From: Pseudorasbora parva
Taxonomy: Eukaryota; Chordata; Actinopteri; Cypriniformes; Gobionidae
Direction of reading: 5' to 3'
DNA length: 64,000 nt
Assembly (NCBI RefSeq): GCF_024679245.1
Contig: NC_090172.1
Location: 2,616,001-2,680,000, forward strand
Shown here: piece after piece, positions 1 through 9,345 of the stretch
Layout of the letters: the number at the start of each line of letters is the position of its first letter
Position numbering within the stretch: the stretch's first letter is position 1
Notes under the pieces: generated by a model
The model's database searches: none
Told to the model about the DNA's origin: nothing
Seen by the model: the letters and a program-made list of their open reading frames with translations, nothing else
Translations under genes and position numbers: made by a program

Positions 1-860
1 CAAATATGTGAACACCCAATGGTACAAATGGCCACTTTCCTGGTAAACTTTAGAGGCTGCAACCTAAAAGATACTTCAGCCTATGGTTAAAGTCATCACG
101 CAATGGCATTAACAACCTATTTTATCTCTTTAGGATGACCTTTATCCCCATTTTTGGGCCAAATATGTGAACACCCATTGGTACAAATGGTCACTTTCAT
201 GGTAAACTTTAGAGACTGTGACCCAAAAGATACTTCCGCCTATGGTTAAAGTCAGATTGAAATGGTGTTAACAACTTATTTTATCTTTTTTGGGTGACCT
301 TTGCTCCATGTTTGGGTCAAATATGGACTAACCCAGCAATTGGGTTATTTTAACTCAGCGATTGGGTTGTCTTAAGCAAATATTTAACCCAACTGCAGCA
401 TAAAAACAATCCAATCGCTGGGTTAAAACAACCCAATTGCTGGGTTAGTCCATATTTGACTCAACATTGGGTTAAAACAACCCAGCATTGGGTTAAAGCA
501 ACCCAGTGTGTATTTTATCTTTTTTGGGTGACTGTTGTCCATGTTTGGGTCAAATATGGACCAACCCAATGATACAAAGGAAATGGCTTTCATGGTAAAC
601 TTCAGAGACTGTGACCCCAAAGCACCTTCAGCCTATGGTTAAAGTCATCATGAAATGGCGTTAACAACCTATTTTATCGCTTTTGGGAGACTGTTGTCCA
701 CGTTTGGGTCAAATATGGACAAACCCAATGGTTGGTTTACATTTTTTAATAAAAATGTTAAACCCAATGGTTGGGTTTGTTCATATTTGACCCAAACATG
801 GGTTGAAACTCATAATTAAAAAAAAAAAAACAGTTATAATAATTTTAACCCAAAAGTGTA
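1..860. repeat. ~159-bp GGGTT-rich tandem repeat
   Basis: The phrase around aaatatgtga/aaatatgga recurs at about 2, 161, 319, 552 and 711. This gives a ~159-bp period with one unit enlarged by about 75 bp. Each unit carries a line like 'gcctatggttaaagtca' and the word ttgggt. In the enlarged unit, arms at about 317-350 and 428-461 are reverse complements, so it can fold into a hairpin. Similar GGGTT foldbacks recur at 3467, 14353 and 34010, so this is a dispersed family. No gene is seen. Confidence 0.75.
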
Positions 861-2050
861 ACTAGTTTATTTCATTGTATTTCTTTACCTGGATACAATG
901 ACCTTTTCCAGCCCTCTTCTCTTCATCTTCCTCTACCTTTCCCCTCGAGTCCATCCTCAACTTCACCTCTCCACCACCACCAAGCAGGTTTGGGCTTGTG
1001 TTCCTCAGGAGACGTGGCCTTGGTGCCATACGCTGCTTGTTATATCTTTTGCTTTTGAGTTCAGACAGGGCCAGACCCCTGCGCTCTCTCCGGTGTTTGG
1101 AGCCTGAGTTTGCCTGGACATGTGGATGAGCACCGGTGGGAGATTAAGAGGTCAACCTATCAGCCAATACCAAACAGTATCCAGGCTCTATGGGATCTGC
1201 GGTGGAAAAATAAGGTGCGAACTACACCACTAACCCTTCATAAACCAACAGACCAATTTACCATACATTTTCTTTATTATAAATTCATTGGTCATGTCAG
1301 TTTTGCATTGAATAACAACTTAAAATTGGGTTTGTTTCGCATACAAAGCTACTGTATGTCTCTGAATATATATAGTCAATGCACTTTATATCCTCTACAT
1401 GCATTGCACGGGAAAAAAATACATCAGCTGTGTCTGAAATCGGCCTCTAAACCCTTAAATACAGCATTTGTAGTGCCGTCTGAAACCATAGTGGACGTTA
1501 TTGAGTGCTCTCAATTAATCCCATAATGCACTGCAAAAATGTACGCTCAACGGCTAGAGATTACCCATAATGCACTGTGAGAGTTGCATGCCAAATGAAT
1601 CCCCTCGCCTGACCAGAATAGATCCATCCATTTTCCAAACCGCTGGTCCAATGTGGGTACAGCGTAATATCATACAGGAATAAAATCCGTTTGAATTGAT
1701 TATTTATTAGGGTTTATACTAAGGCTGTCAAAATTAATGCGTTAGCGCAAATTAATTTTAACGGCACTAATTTTATTAACGTGTGATTAGATTAACGCAG
1801 CGCACATTTTCTGCTTGATCCGTGGCGTAGCCCGTAGTTGGAGAAATCGAGATAGACGTAAAGAATACAGCAGCAAACATTAATAGGGAAAGAAAAGGGT
1901 TATCATGAACATTACTATTCTGAAACAAGTGCAGTTAAAGCATACATAAGCTACCTTTTTTTCAACTCCAGGTCTATAAGAAAGAAAAGTGTGTTTATTC
2001 ATTGAGCACATGGATCTGCAGTCCGAGCGCGATGCACTGTAGCTCACTTT
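861..2050. other. Unassigned stretch with a possible hAT end
   Basis: No supported gene. Short open frames at 898-1107 and 1110-1526 have no recognisable domain, and neither looks coding. At about 1722 the sequence aggctgtcaaaattaatgcg, followed by TTAACG-rich DNA to about 1800, resembles the terminus of a common vertebrate hAT MITE. A partner end was not found, so this is a tentative fragment. Confidence 0.4.
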
Positions 2051-2676
2051 CTTAAAGGGGCCGCACTATAGTCCAGCTCTTAAAGGGGCCACACTATATT
2101 CCAGCTCCTAAAGGGGCGACACTATATCCCTGCTCTTAAAGGGGCCGCACTATATTCCAGCTCTTAAAGGGGCGACACTATATTCCAGCTCTTAAAGGGG
2201 CCGCACTATATTCCAGCTCTTAAAGGGGCCGCACTATATTCCAGCTCTTAAAGGGGCCACACTATATTCCAGCTCTTAAAGGGGCCGCACTATATTCCAG
2301 CTCTTAAAGGGGCCACACTATATTCCAGCTCTTAAAGGGGCCGCACTATATTCCAGCTCTTAAAGGGGCCACACTATATTCCAGCTCTTAAAGGGGCCGC
2401 ACTATATTCCAGCTCTTAAAGGGGCCACACTATATTCCAGCTCTTAAAGGGGCCACACTATATTCCAGCTCTTAAAGGGGCCGCACTATATTCCAGCTCT
2501 TAAAGGGGCCACACTATATTCCAGCTTTTAAAGGGGCCACACTATATTCCAGCTCTTAAAGGGGCCGCACTATAGTCCAGCTCTTAAAGGGGCGACACTA
2601 TATTCCAGCTCTTAAAGGGGCCGCACTATATTCCCTGCTCTTAAAGGGGCGATACTATATTCCAGCTCTTAAAGGG
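2051..2676. repeat. 28-bp tandem repeat, ~22 copies
   Basis: The unit is cttaaaggggccgcactata plus ttccagct, with an exact 28-bp spacing (for example 2221 to 2249). Units alternate mainly between ggccgcac, ggccacac and ggcgacac variants. The array ends at ttaaagggttta near 2676. Every unit contains TTAAAGGGG, the same word found at the ends of the TTAA-flanked elements at 23756 and 55214, which may hint at an origin from a transposon end. Confidence 0.9.
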
Positions 2677-3466
2677 TTTATACATAGTTTCCATGACAGA
2701 GATCAAGATAAAGCTTTTCATTACTACTCAAGCTGCCAGTTTGCAAAGTTTCAAATGATTATTAAACAGCACAATCTATGCGAATGCAGCAGCCCTTCCG
2801 GCGCACTAGTGTCCGAAAAGTGTCCGGACTATAGTGGAGTAATGTTGGGAAAAGTGAATGAGGGGGTGATTTCACGACAGCCATTTTGTGTTAGTGCTCC
2901 ACTGAAGAAAACAAAAAGGTTTAAAATGACATGAAGGTCACAATGGCAGATTTTTAGGTGCATCATACCTTCAGCATCAAGACAAAGGAGGTGTTACAAA
3001 GAAAGATGAATTGAAAATGGATGAACAATAGTTTGGAGGTTGTTGTCTTGAGACCAACAAAGAAAAGGAAAGGAGAAATCTAAGGATGAGTGAGAAAGAC
3101 GGAGTAGAACAGGAGAGGAAGGAGGATGCCTTGTGCATGGCCTGCTGTTGTGCAGGATGATGAAATAAATAAATAAATAAGCGTCTGCCTGCTTGGCCAT
3201 GAATATTACATTAGAGCAGTGAGTGGGGAAGTGCAGTGCCTGGAACATCTGGTCTCATCCACAGGGACCCTTGTGGCGAGAAAGCTGCAACTTCGAACAA
3301 AAAAAGACAATAAAATAATAAAAAAGACTCATTGAGCAGATCTCCGCATTATTTGGCTGATATGTTTTGCTAATTAGATTTGAAACACCAGCCACTGGTA
3401 GGTACTCACTGTGGAATGATAAGGGATACTTCATCGACCCATGCTCAATGCAATATCATTTTACTG
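2677..3466. other. Unassigned stretch, no gene seen
   Basis: Mixed-composition DNA with a short aaataaat run near 3164-3180. The minus-strand frame at 2994-3248 has no recognisable domain and low-complexity content. I see no RNA gene or regulatory structure that I can support. Confidence 0.4.
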
Positions 3467-3616
3467 CACTCGAAAAAATGCTGGGTTCAAAACAACCCAA
3501 GTTGGGTTGAAAATTGACAAACACAGAAATTGGGTTGTTTGAATGGATCCATTCACTGGGTTCAAACAACCCAATTTATGAGTTTGTCCATTTTCAACCC
3601 AGCATTTTTTAGAGTG
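3467..3616. mobile_element. Small GGGTT foldback MITE
   Basis: About 150 bp. It begins with cactcgaaaaaatgctgggt and ends with its near reverse complement (acccagcattttttagagtg). Internal aacaaccca/tgggttgtt words extend the fold. The terminal inverted repeat of about 20 bp with no coding capacity is what a MITE looks like. The family was not identified. Confidence 0.75.
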
Positions 3617-3901
3617 TGATCATTCCCTCTGGTAGTTTTTAGACACTTGGGACCTGCTGCTGTATATTGATGGCCACCATGTTGGGGTCATACCAGTTTA
3701 AATTCTCCCAGGTCGACCTTTACCCCACCAGATGGTAATCCAGCTGACCATACATATTGATCAGCACAACCAGCTAATAACCACTTTGCATATAGAACCA
3801 GCTACGGACAATAAGCAATATTTGCAGAGTGATGCTGTTTTTTCAGCATGAAAACGTCTCAGGTTACGTATGTAACCCTAGTTCCCTGAGGGAACGAGAC
3901 G

Positions 3902-4048
3902 CTGCGTCGAAACGCTGTGAGAACGCCTCTGCGTTAATGCGTCGTGAAGCGCCTGTAGAACCATTCCATCGGAAAAAAGATCGATCGTCGGCGTGATGAC
4001 GTCATCGACCGGAAGCTATAAAACGTCCGTGAAAACAAACAGGAACTA
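3902..4048 (+). repeat. Left inverted terminal repeat of the DIRS element
   Basis: 147 bp, base-for-base the reverse complement of 9044-9190 when compared by eye. It contains a TGACGTCA palindrome and a TATAAAA motif. It lies downstream of the genes, which read leftward. Confidence 0.95.
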
Positions 4049-4103
4049 ACTTCTGATAAAGCCTGAAGTAAGTGATCACGGACACGCCGGGAGTATGGCA
4101 GAG

Positions 4104-4204
4104 CGACGCAGCGTCTCGTTCCCTCAGGGAACTAGGGTTACATACGTAACCTGAGACGTTCCCTTTCGGGGAACTCGAGCTGCGTCGAAACGCTGTGAGA
4201 ACGC
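4104..4204. repeat. DIRS internal complementary region
   Basis: 4104-4160 is the reverse complement of the left outer end 3853-3909 (57 bp). 4158-4204 is the reverse complement of the right outer end 9166-9212 (47 bp). The two parts share GTT at 4158-4160. In the accepted DIRS model this region templates the two termini and holds the joined-end junction of the circular DNA intermediate. Confidence 0.93.
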
Positions 4205-4264
4205 TTATACCCACATCGCCATAGGACCAAGTGTCTCGTATGTGTGAAACCGAAGCGCACACGG

Positions 4265-5419
4265 TTACGAGAGAACCTGTGCCCCTACTGTAGATGCCAG
4301 GTCTAGCTCGTAGAACCTGACGAAGGTAGAAGGAGACGACCATCCGGCCGCGTTACATATATCATGGAGGGAAGCCCCCGACAAAAGTGCTTTAGAAGCA
4401 GCCATACCCCTGGTAGAATGTGCCCGGACAGCCAAAGGAGATGGCTGCCCGGCAGCTTCATAAGCAAGTGAAATGGCCTCGGCCACCCACTTGCTCATCC
4501 TCTGCTTGGATACAGGAGCCCCCTTCTTAGGGGGTCCGAAGCAAACAAACAATTGTTCAGTTTTTCTCCACAGGGCAGCTCTGTGGACATAAGTATCCAG
4601 TGCCCTCACCGGACACAGCAGATTTAATCTTTCCTGGTCTGACGTCAAGAATGGAGGAGGACAGAAGGCTTGTAGAGTGATGGGGCCCCGTGGGCTCGTA
4701 GGAACCTTGGGGACATAACCCGGCCTGGGATGCAGAAATGCTTTCACCATCCCAGGCGCGAACTCTAGACATGAGGGCCCTACTGACAGGGACTGAATAT
4801 CTCCTATCCTTTTAAGAGATGAAATGGCCAAAAGGAAGATAGTTTTCAGGGTGAGGAACTTATCCGAAACCTCCTCCAAAGGTTCGAACGGAGGTCCGGA
4901 CAAGCCCCTCAAAACAATGGCCAAGTCCCATGCCGGGACCCTCGAGTGCATAACTGGCCTCAACCTTAATGTGCCACGAAGGAAGCGTGTAATTAGAGGG
5001 TGTCTTCCCAAAGACACTCCACTGCAAGGGACGTGGACAGCGCCCAAGGCCGCCACGTACACCTTAAGTGTGGAGGGGGTCAACCCTGCAGAGAACCTTT
5101 CCTGCAGGAACTCCAGCACTGTACCAACCGGGCAGTTAACTGGATCCCACTGGCGTTCTCTGCACCAAGCTGAGAAAAGTCTCCATTTCAAAGCGTACAG
5201 CTTCCTCGTGGACGGAGCTCTGGAGTGTAGGATGGTCTCTACGACCTCGGCCGAGAGACCCTCCTCTATGAGCCTAGCCCCCTCAGAGGCCAGGCCCACA
5301 GTTTCCACATCTCCGGGCGTGGGTGCAGGAATCTCCCGCCCGCCTGAGAGAGTAGATCCCTCCTGGTCGGAATCTCCATCGGAGAGCCTTCCAGGAGAGA
5401 TATCAGGTCCGAAAACCAT
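4265..5419 (-). CDS. DIRS tyrosine recombinase
   Basis: 384 residues from the ATG at 5419. The frame stays open up to the gag stop at 7424, but upstream residues are only the other-frame reading of the RT gene, so I chose this ATG. An N-terminal SAM-like core-binding region (APSTRKLYALKWRLFSAWC, then a helix-rich stretch) precedes the catalytic domain. The tetrad is visible: Arg204 in SLKRIGDI, His334 and Arg337 in HSTRG, Trp360 in AGWSS, and nucleophile Tyr370 in FVRFYELD. This is the lambda-integrase/Cre fold family. In DIRS elements it joins a circular cDNA into the genome at a short core, consistent with the AAC at both ends. It overlaps the RT gene end by 154 bases. All catalytic residues are intact, so the copy may encode an active enzyme. 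Confidence 0.92.
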   Translation of the reverse strand: MVFGPDISPGRLSDGDSDQEGSTLSGGREIPAPTPGDVETVGLASEGARLIEEGLSAEVVETILHSRAPSTRKLYALKWRLFSAWCRERQWDPVNCPVGTVLEFLQERFSAGLTPSTLKVYVAALGAVHVPCSGVSLGRHPLITRFLRGTLRLRPVMHSRVPAWDLAIVLRGLSGPPFEPLEEVSDKFLTLKTIFLLAISSLKRIGDIQSLSVGPSCLEFAPGMVKAFLHPRPGYVPKVPTSPRGPITLQAFCPPPFLTSDQERLNLLCPVRALDTYVHRAALWRKTEQLFVCFGPPKKGAPVSKQRMSKWVAEAISLAYEAAGQPSPLAVRAHSTRGMAASKALLSGASLHDICNAAGWSSPSTFVRFYELDLASTVGAQVLS

Positions 5420-7398
5420 ACTCGGGTCGGCCAGTTCGGGGCCACTAGGAGTACCTGGGCCCCGTCCCGGCGTACCCTCTCCAGAACTCCTGGAAGCAGA
5501 ACAATCGGGGGGAAGGCGTACAGAGGCAGCCTCGGCCACTCCTGTACCATGGCATCCAGCCCCAGCGGAGCCGGATGGGTCAGAGAAAACCACCGCGGGC
5601 AGTGAGAGTTCTCTGCCGAAGCGAACAGGTCTATCTCTGCTTTCCCATAAACCTTCCATAGGAGCTCCACCACCTCTGGGTGGAGTCTCCATTCCCCGGG
5701 CCTCGGCCCCTGTCTCGACAGGTTGTCTGCTTCCTGGTTTAGGGCCCCCGGGATATATACTGCCTTGATTGACAGCAATTTCCCTTGGGCCCACAGGAGG
5801 ATCCGATGTGCCAATTTGTCCAACGGACGAGACCTCAGACCCCCCTGGTGATTTATATAGGCCACCACGGACGTGTTGTCTGTTCTGACTAGTACGTGGT
5901 GGCCCCTGAGGTCGGGCAGGAACTGTTTCAATGCAAGAAACACTGCGAGCATCTCCAGCCGATTTATGTGCCAGTGCCGCTGATGTTCCTGCCATAGACC
6001 CTGGGATGAGCGACCACTCATGGTCGCCCCCCAGCCCGTGAGGGAGGCGTCTGTCGTTAGCGTTACGCGACGAACATGAGCCCCCAACACGGGACCCTGA
6101 GATAAAAACCCCGGGTTTTTCCACATGACCAGAGCACGTAGGCATCGCCGCGTGACTTTGATCGTGCGGAGCGGATTTCCCCTCGGGGAGAACCCTTGTG
6201 TTTTGAGCCACCACTGCAGTGGCCTCATGTACAGTAGGCCAAGAGGTATCACGTTGGACGCTGCTGCCATGAGACCTAACAGTTTCTGGAACTGTTTCAC
6301 AGTGACGGCTCGGCCTAGCTTCTGTTCTTTGGCGGCTGCCAGGATCGACGCTATGCGTGTTGGCGATAATTGCGCCCGCATAATTATCGAGTCCCAGTTC
6401 ACACCTAGAAAAGTGGTTCTCTGAGCCGGAGAAAGCACACTCTTCTTGGCGTTCAGCCTCAACCCCAGCTTCGACATATGGGCGAGAACAGCATCTCGAT
6501 GCTGAACCGCCATCTGCTCTGTATTCGCTAGAATCAGCCAGTCGTCGATGTAGTTCAGTATGCGGATGCCCTGAAGACGCAGCGGCGCCAGAGCTGCATC
6601 CACACACTTGGTGAACGTGCGGGGTGACAGTGCTAGACCGAAGGGAAGTACACGATATTGGTATGCCTCTCCCCCGAAGGCAAACCTCAGGAACTTCCTG
6701 TGATGTGGACGGATGGAGACATGAAAATACGCATCTTTGAGGTCTATGGTGACAAACCAATCCTCCGATCTGACCTGCGCTACAATCTGTCTGAGTGTAA
6801 GCATCTTGAATTTGAGCTTGGCCACCGAGCGATTCAATAGCCGCAGATCTAATATCGGGCGTAAGCCCCCATCCTTCTTCGGCACGATGAAGTAACGGCT
6901 GTAAAAGCCAGACTCCCTGCTGGGAGGGGAAACCCTCTCTATAGCCCCTTTTTGCAGGAGTGTCTCTACTTCCTGTGCCATTACCAGAGCCTGCTCCGGG
7001 CCCACCACTGTAGGTAGGACACCGCAGAAAGGAGGTGGCCGACTTCTGAATTGAATGGCATACCCCTTTTCTACTATCTGCAGGACCCACTGAGATATAT
7101 TTGATAGACGTTTCCATTCGTCTAGAAAATCTACTAAGGGAACCAGCCTCTCGAGGCTGGCCTCTGGTGTATTTTGAGCAACAAGCACAGTGCCCTGAAG
7201 CGGCGGACCGGCAGGGAACAACTGACTTGACTGCTCGGGGACCCCCCGAAGGGGGTGCGGACCACCCTCGGGTGGCCCGCGGAGACCGACTGCGCCCCGG
7301 CATTGCGGCAGGGTTGGCAGCGCGGCCCCCCGAGGGTGCCGTAGGGAAACGGGTACCGTAGGCAGGGGTAAGCACCGTTTCCCTACGGGGGGAACCAC
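5266..7398 (-). CDS. DIRS reverse transcriptase-RNase H (with C-terminal DIRS domain)
   Basis: About 710 residues counted from a GTG at 7398. Residue numbers below use that start. The reverse transcriptase lies at about 130-345, with VTIDLKDAYF (catalytic Asp near 219-222), LPFGLALSPRTF and the active-site box YIDD at 283-286. RNase H follows, with TTDAS (D450), NRLEML (E482), RTDNTS (D507) and NQEADNLSR (D558). The tail at 585-660 (EIDLFAS, DAMVQEW, YAFPP, APNWP) matches the region after RNase H in DIRS proteins that is often annotated as a methyltransferase-like domain. The frame is open back to 7455 but has no ATG before the RT core. It overlaps the gag end in another frame, so expression by +1 frameshifting or non-AUG initiation is likely. 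It copies the element RNA into DNA. Confidence 0.93.
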   Translation of the reverse strand: MVPPVGKRCLPLPTVPVSLRHPRGAALPTLPQCRGAVGLRGPPEGGPHPLRGVPEQSSQLFPAGPPLQGTVLVAQNTPEASLERLVPLVDFLDEWKRLSNISQWVLQIVEKGYAIQFRSRPPPFCGVLPTVVGPEQALVMAQEVETLLQKGAIERVSPPSRESGFYSRYFIVPKKDGGLRPILDLRLLNRSVAKLKFKMLTLRQIVAQVRSEDWFVTIDLKDAYFHVSIRPHHRKFLRFAFGGEAYQYRVLPFGLALSPRTFTKCVDAALAPLRLQGIRILNYIDDWLILANTEQMAVQHRDAVLAHMSKLGLRLNAKKSVLSPAQRTTFLGVNWDSIIMRAQLSPTRIASILAAAKEQKLGRAVTVKQFQKLLGLMAAASNVIPLGLLYMRPLQWWLKTQGFSPRGNPLRTIKVTRRCLRALVMWKNPGFLSQGPVLGAHVRRVTLTTDASLTGWGATMSGRSSQGLWQEHQRHWHINRLEMLAVFLALKQFLPDLRGHHVLVRTDNTSVVAYINHQGGLRSRPLDKLAHRILLWAQGKLLSIKAVYIPGALNQEADNLSRQGPRPGEWRLHPEVVELLWKVYGKAEIDLFASAENSHCPRWFSLTHPAPLGLDAMVQEWPRLPLYAFPPIVLLPGVLERVRRDGAQVLLVAPNWPTRVWFSDLISLLEGSPMEIPTRRDLLSQAGGRFLHPRPEMWKLWAWPLRGLGS

Positions 7399-7423
7399 CC
7401 TCAGCGTCCTGACGCTTCTGGCG

Positions 7424-8902
7424 TCAGGAACGCTTCGACGAAGCCTTCTTGGCGATCAGGACTGTCCGCAGATCAGCCCTGCCCCTCGAAGGCTTCGTCT
7501 GAGAGCGCCGCCCCTGGTCCCCGCGCTGAGGGGGAGCCCGAGCGGCGACGCTCTGCTTTTGTTGTGCCCTGTGAGCTGAGCTCGTACTCGGCTTGGGCTG
7601 CCTGATGTCAGCGGCAGCCCCAGGGACCTGGACTCGGAGAGGGAGAAACTGCTTCAGCGCCGCAGCTTGTTTCTTTGACTCCTGGAACCTCTCGGTGACA
7701 GTGTGTACTGCGTCACCGAAGAGGCCACCAGGAGACAGCGGCGCGTCGAGCAGAAAGCTCTTCTCCCTCTCTTTGATTTCGGTGGGGTTGAGCCATAAAT
7801 GTCTCTCCGTAGCCACCAATGCTGCCATCGAGCGGCCAACACATCTGGCCGTCTCTTTGGTGGCCCGGAGAGTTATATCAGCTGCTGTTCTAAGCTCATT
7901 TATGACGTCACCCCCCACTTCATCGCGTCCATCTAGATCCCTGAGCAGGTCAGCCTGATAAGCCTGCATAATTGCCATGGTGTGAAGGCATGCAGCAGCC
8001 TGACCTGCCGCCGAGTACGCTTTGCCCACCAGTGCCGACGTTGTTTTCAATGGTCTGGTGGGCAAAGTCGGGGCCTTTAGGGACGATGCCGAGGAAGGCG
8101 AGAGATGGCTCGCAAGCGTCTCTTCTACCTTTGGCATCGCCCCATAGCCGTAGTGCTTCAGCCCCATGATGTTACTATAGACCGTAGTCTGAGGGCTGAA
8201 CACACGGTATGATGCCGGTCTCCTCCATGATGTTGCCACCTCGGTGTGCAAATCATGGAAGAATGGCAGGCCCCGCCGCTGAGGTTCTGAAGCGCGAGCG
8301 GGCAGGAATCTTTCGTCTAATTTACTAGAACGTCTCTTTCCTGCCTCAGATCTTTCTACGGGCCAGTCAATGTTTAATCTGGCCACGGCTCGCGTTAGAA
8401 CCTCAACGAGCTCATCACTCGCAGGAGACTGAAGTGGCGAATCTTCAGTCGCGATGCTCTCAACGTCCACCTCCTCGGAGCTGGATAGTTGGAGCACCGG
8501 CGGCTCTCTCGGGGGGGAAGAAACCGCAATGCGTGCTTCCAAGCCCCGAGAAGAACCGCTGGATGGAGCGGGTGAGGGCAGAGATAAGGCAGCGCCCGTC
8601 TCAAACCCCTCCGCAACATCCAATTGTGAACCCCACGACTGCAGCCTCCGCTCTGCCTCGGCAGCAGCGGGACCAGAGCCGCGGGGAACACGAGCCGAGG
8701 CACCCTCCTCGAAGAGTGCCCGGCGGGAGCGCAGCGTTCTCAGTGGCATACGCTCACAGTGCTCGCAAGCAGCCCCCTCGAGGGCTGCCTGGGCATGCTG
8801 CGCTCCCAAGCAGGCAACACAAAGAGAGTGTGTATCCCCACTCGTGATGTAGCGTGGGCAGGGATGAACACACCTCTTAAAGTTACTGCTTTCGCTCGCC
8901 AT
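7424..8902 (-). CDS. DIRS gag-like protein (ORF1)
   Basis: 492 residues from the ATG at 8902, which starts MASESSNFKR. The frame is open further upstream to a GTG, but the ATG follows an A/T-rich leader and begins the conserved-looking part. Residues 11-49 hold a cysteine-rich cluster (C11, C15, C28, C31, C46, C49, with H25 and H36) that could bind zinc or nucleic acid. The middle is acidic and serine-rich. The C-terminal part is basic (RAQQKQS, RRSQTKPSRGR), as expected for an RNA-binding capsid-type protein. Position and character match the first ORF of fish DIRS elements, whose product is thought to package the element's RNA. It is followed within about 30 bases by the open RT frame. No frameshift or stop interrupts it. 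Function is inferred from position and family. Confidence 0.85.
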   Translation of the reverse strand: MASESSNFKRCVHPCPRYITSGDTHSLCVACLGAQHAQAALEGAACEHCERMPLRTLRSRRALFEEGASARVPRGSGPAAAEAERRLQSWGSQLDVAEGFETGAALSLPSPAPSSGSSRGLEARIAVSSPPREPPVLQLSSSEEVDVESIATEDSPLQSPASDELVEVLTRAVARLNIDWPVERSEAGKRRSSKLDERFLPARASEPQRRGLPFFHDLHTEVATSWRRPASYRVFSPQTTVYSNIMGLKHYGYGAMPKVEETLASHLSPSSASSLKAPTLPTRPLKTTSALVGKAYSAAGQAAACLHTMAIMQAYQADLLRDLDGRDEVGGDVINELRTAADITLRATKETARCVGRSMAALVATERHLWLNPTEIKEREKSFLLDAPLSPGGLFGDAVHTVTERFQESKKQAAALKQFLPLRVQVPGAAADIRQPKPSTSSAHRAQQKQSVAARAPPQRGDQGRRSQTKPSRGRADLRTVLIAKKASSKRS

Positions 8903-9043
8903 TTCTCTATCTATTTTATTTTCTCTTTTTTGTAAAATATATGGAATATTTAACAAAGGGTGGAAAAACTCTTTCAATAGACAGACAAAAACACCAAATA
9001 GACAGACAGGTTCACACAGATCGCTTACTGAAGGCACAGAAGC

Positions 9044-9190
9044 TAGTTCCTGTTTGTTTTCACGGACGTTTTATAGCTTCCGGTCGATGACGTCATCACG
9101 CCGACGATCGATCTTTTTTCCGATGGAATGGTTCTACAGGCGCTTCACGACGCATTAACGCAGAGGCGTTCTCACAGCGTTTCGACGCAG
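9044..9190 (-). repeat. Right inverted terminal repeat of the DIRS element, 5' of gag
   Basis: 147-bp perfect partner of 3902-4048. It lies about 140 bp upstream of the gag start and so is the natural location of the promoter. It ends on the gene side with tagttcctgtttg. Confidence 0.95.
9067..9097 (-). promoter_or_regulatory. Candidate DIRS promoter: CRE-like site and TATA box
   Basis: Inside the right inverted repeat, a perfect TGACGTCA palindrome (9088-9095) is followed on the minus strand by CTATAAAA (9076-9069). This is the usual order for a regulated RNA polymerase II promoter reading toward gag. TGACGTCA is the classical cAMP-response element bound by CREB/ATF proteins. Promoter activity is inferred, not shown. 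Confidence 0.5.
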
Positions 9191-9345
9191 CTCGAGTTCC
9201 CCGAAAGGGAACTTTGACTACACTATGAAAAATATTGTTGGTTTAACTTGAAAAAGCAAGGTTGCCTTGAAATTTTGAGTTTATCGAAATTAAAAATTTG
9301 AGTTGATACAATGAAGGAAATTGGTTTAATAAATAGAAACTCAAA

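Larger units (their letters stand above)
3853..9212 (-). mobile_element. DIRS-like tyrosine-recombinase retrotransposon, apparently complete
   Basis: 5,360 bp, with genes on the minus strand in the order gag, RT-RNase H, tyrosine recombinase. Perfect 147-bp inverted repeats lie at 3902-4048 and 9044-9190. Outside them lie unique terminal extensions (3853-3901 and 9191-9212). An internal complementary region at 4104-4204 is the reverse complement of both outer ends joined together. Both element ends carry AAC on the plus strand (3853-3855, 9210-9212). The two halves of the internal region overlap by exactly one GTT (4158-4160). These are hallmarks of the DIRS order, which replicates through a circle and integrates with a recombinase rather than an integrase, so no target duplication is expected. 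All three frames are open, so the copy may be young. Confidence 0.95.

Noticed and set aside
898..1526. Two adjacent plus-strand frames as a host exon pair
   Set aside because: No recognised domain and no splice pattern I can defend. The second contains repeat-like sequence.
4824..5768. 314-codon plus-strand frame inside the DIRS element
   Set aside because: It lies antisense to the RT and recombinase genes, which have clear motifs, and has no domain of its own.
5420..7375. N-terminal two thirds of the long recombinase frame as a separate protein
   Set aside because: It is the alternate-frame reading of the RT-RNase H gene. Recognisable recombinase sequence begins after the ATG at 5419.
8395..8852. 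Three overlapping frames antisense or out of frame to DIRS gag
   Set aside because: No domain, and they are shadowed by the gag gene, which has a cysteine cluster and family-like start.
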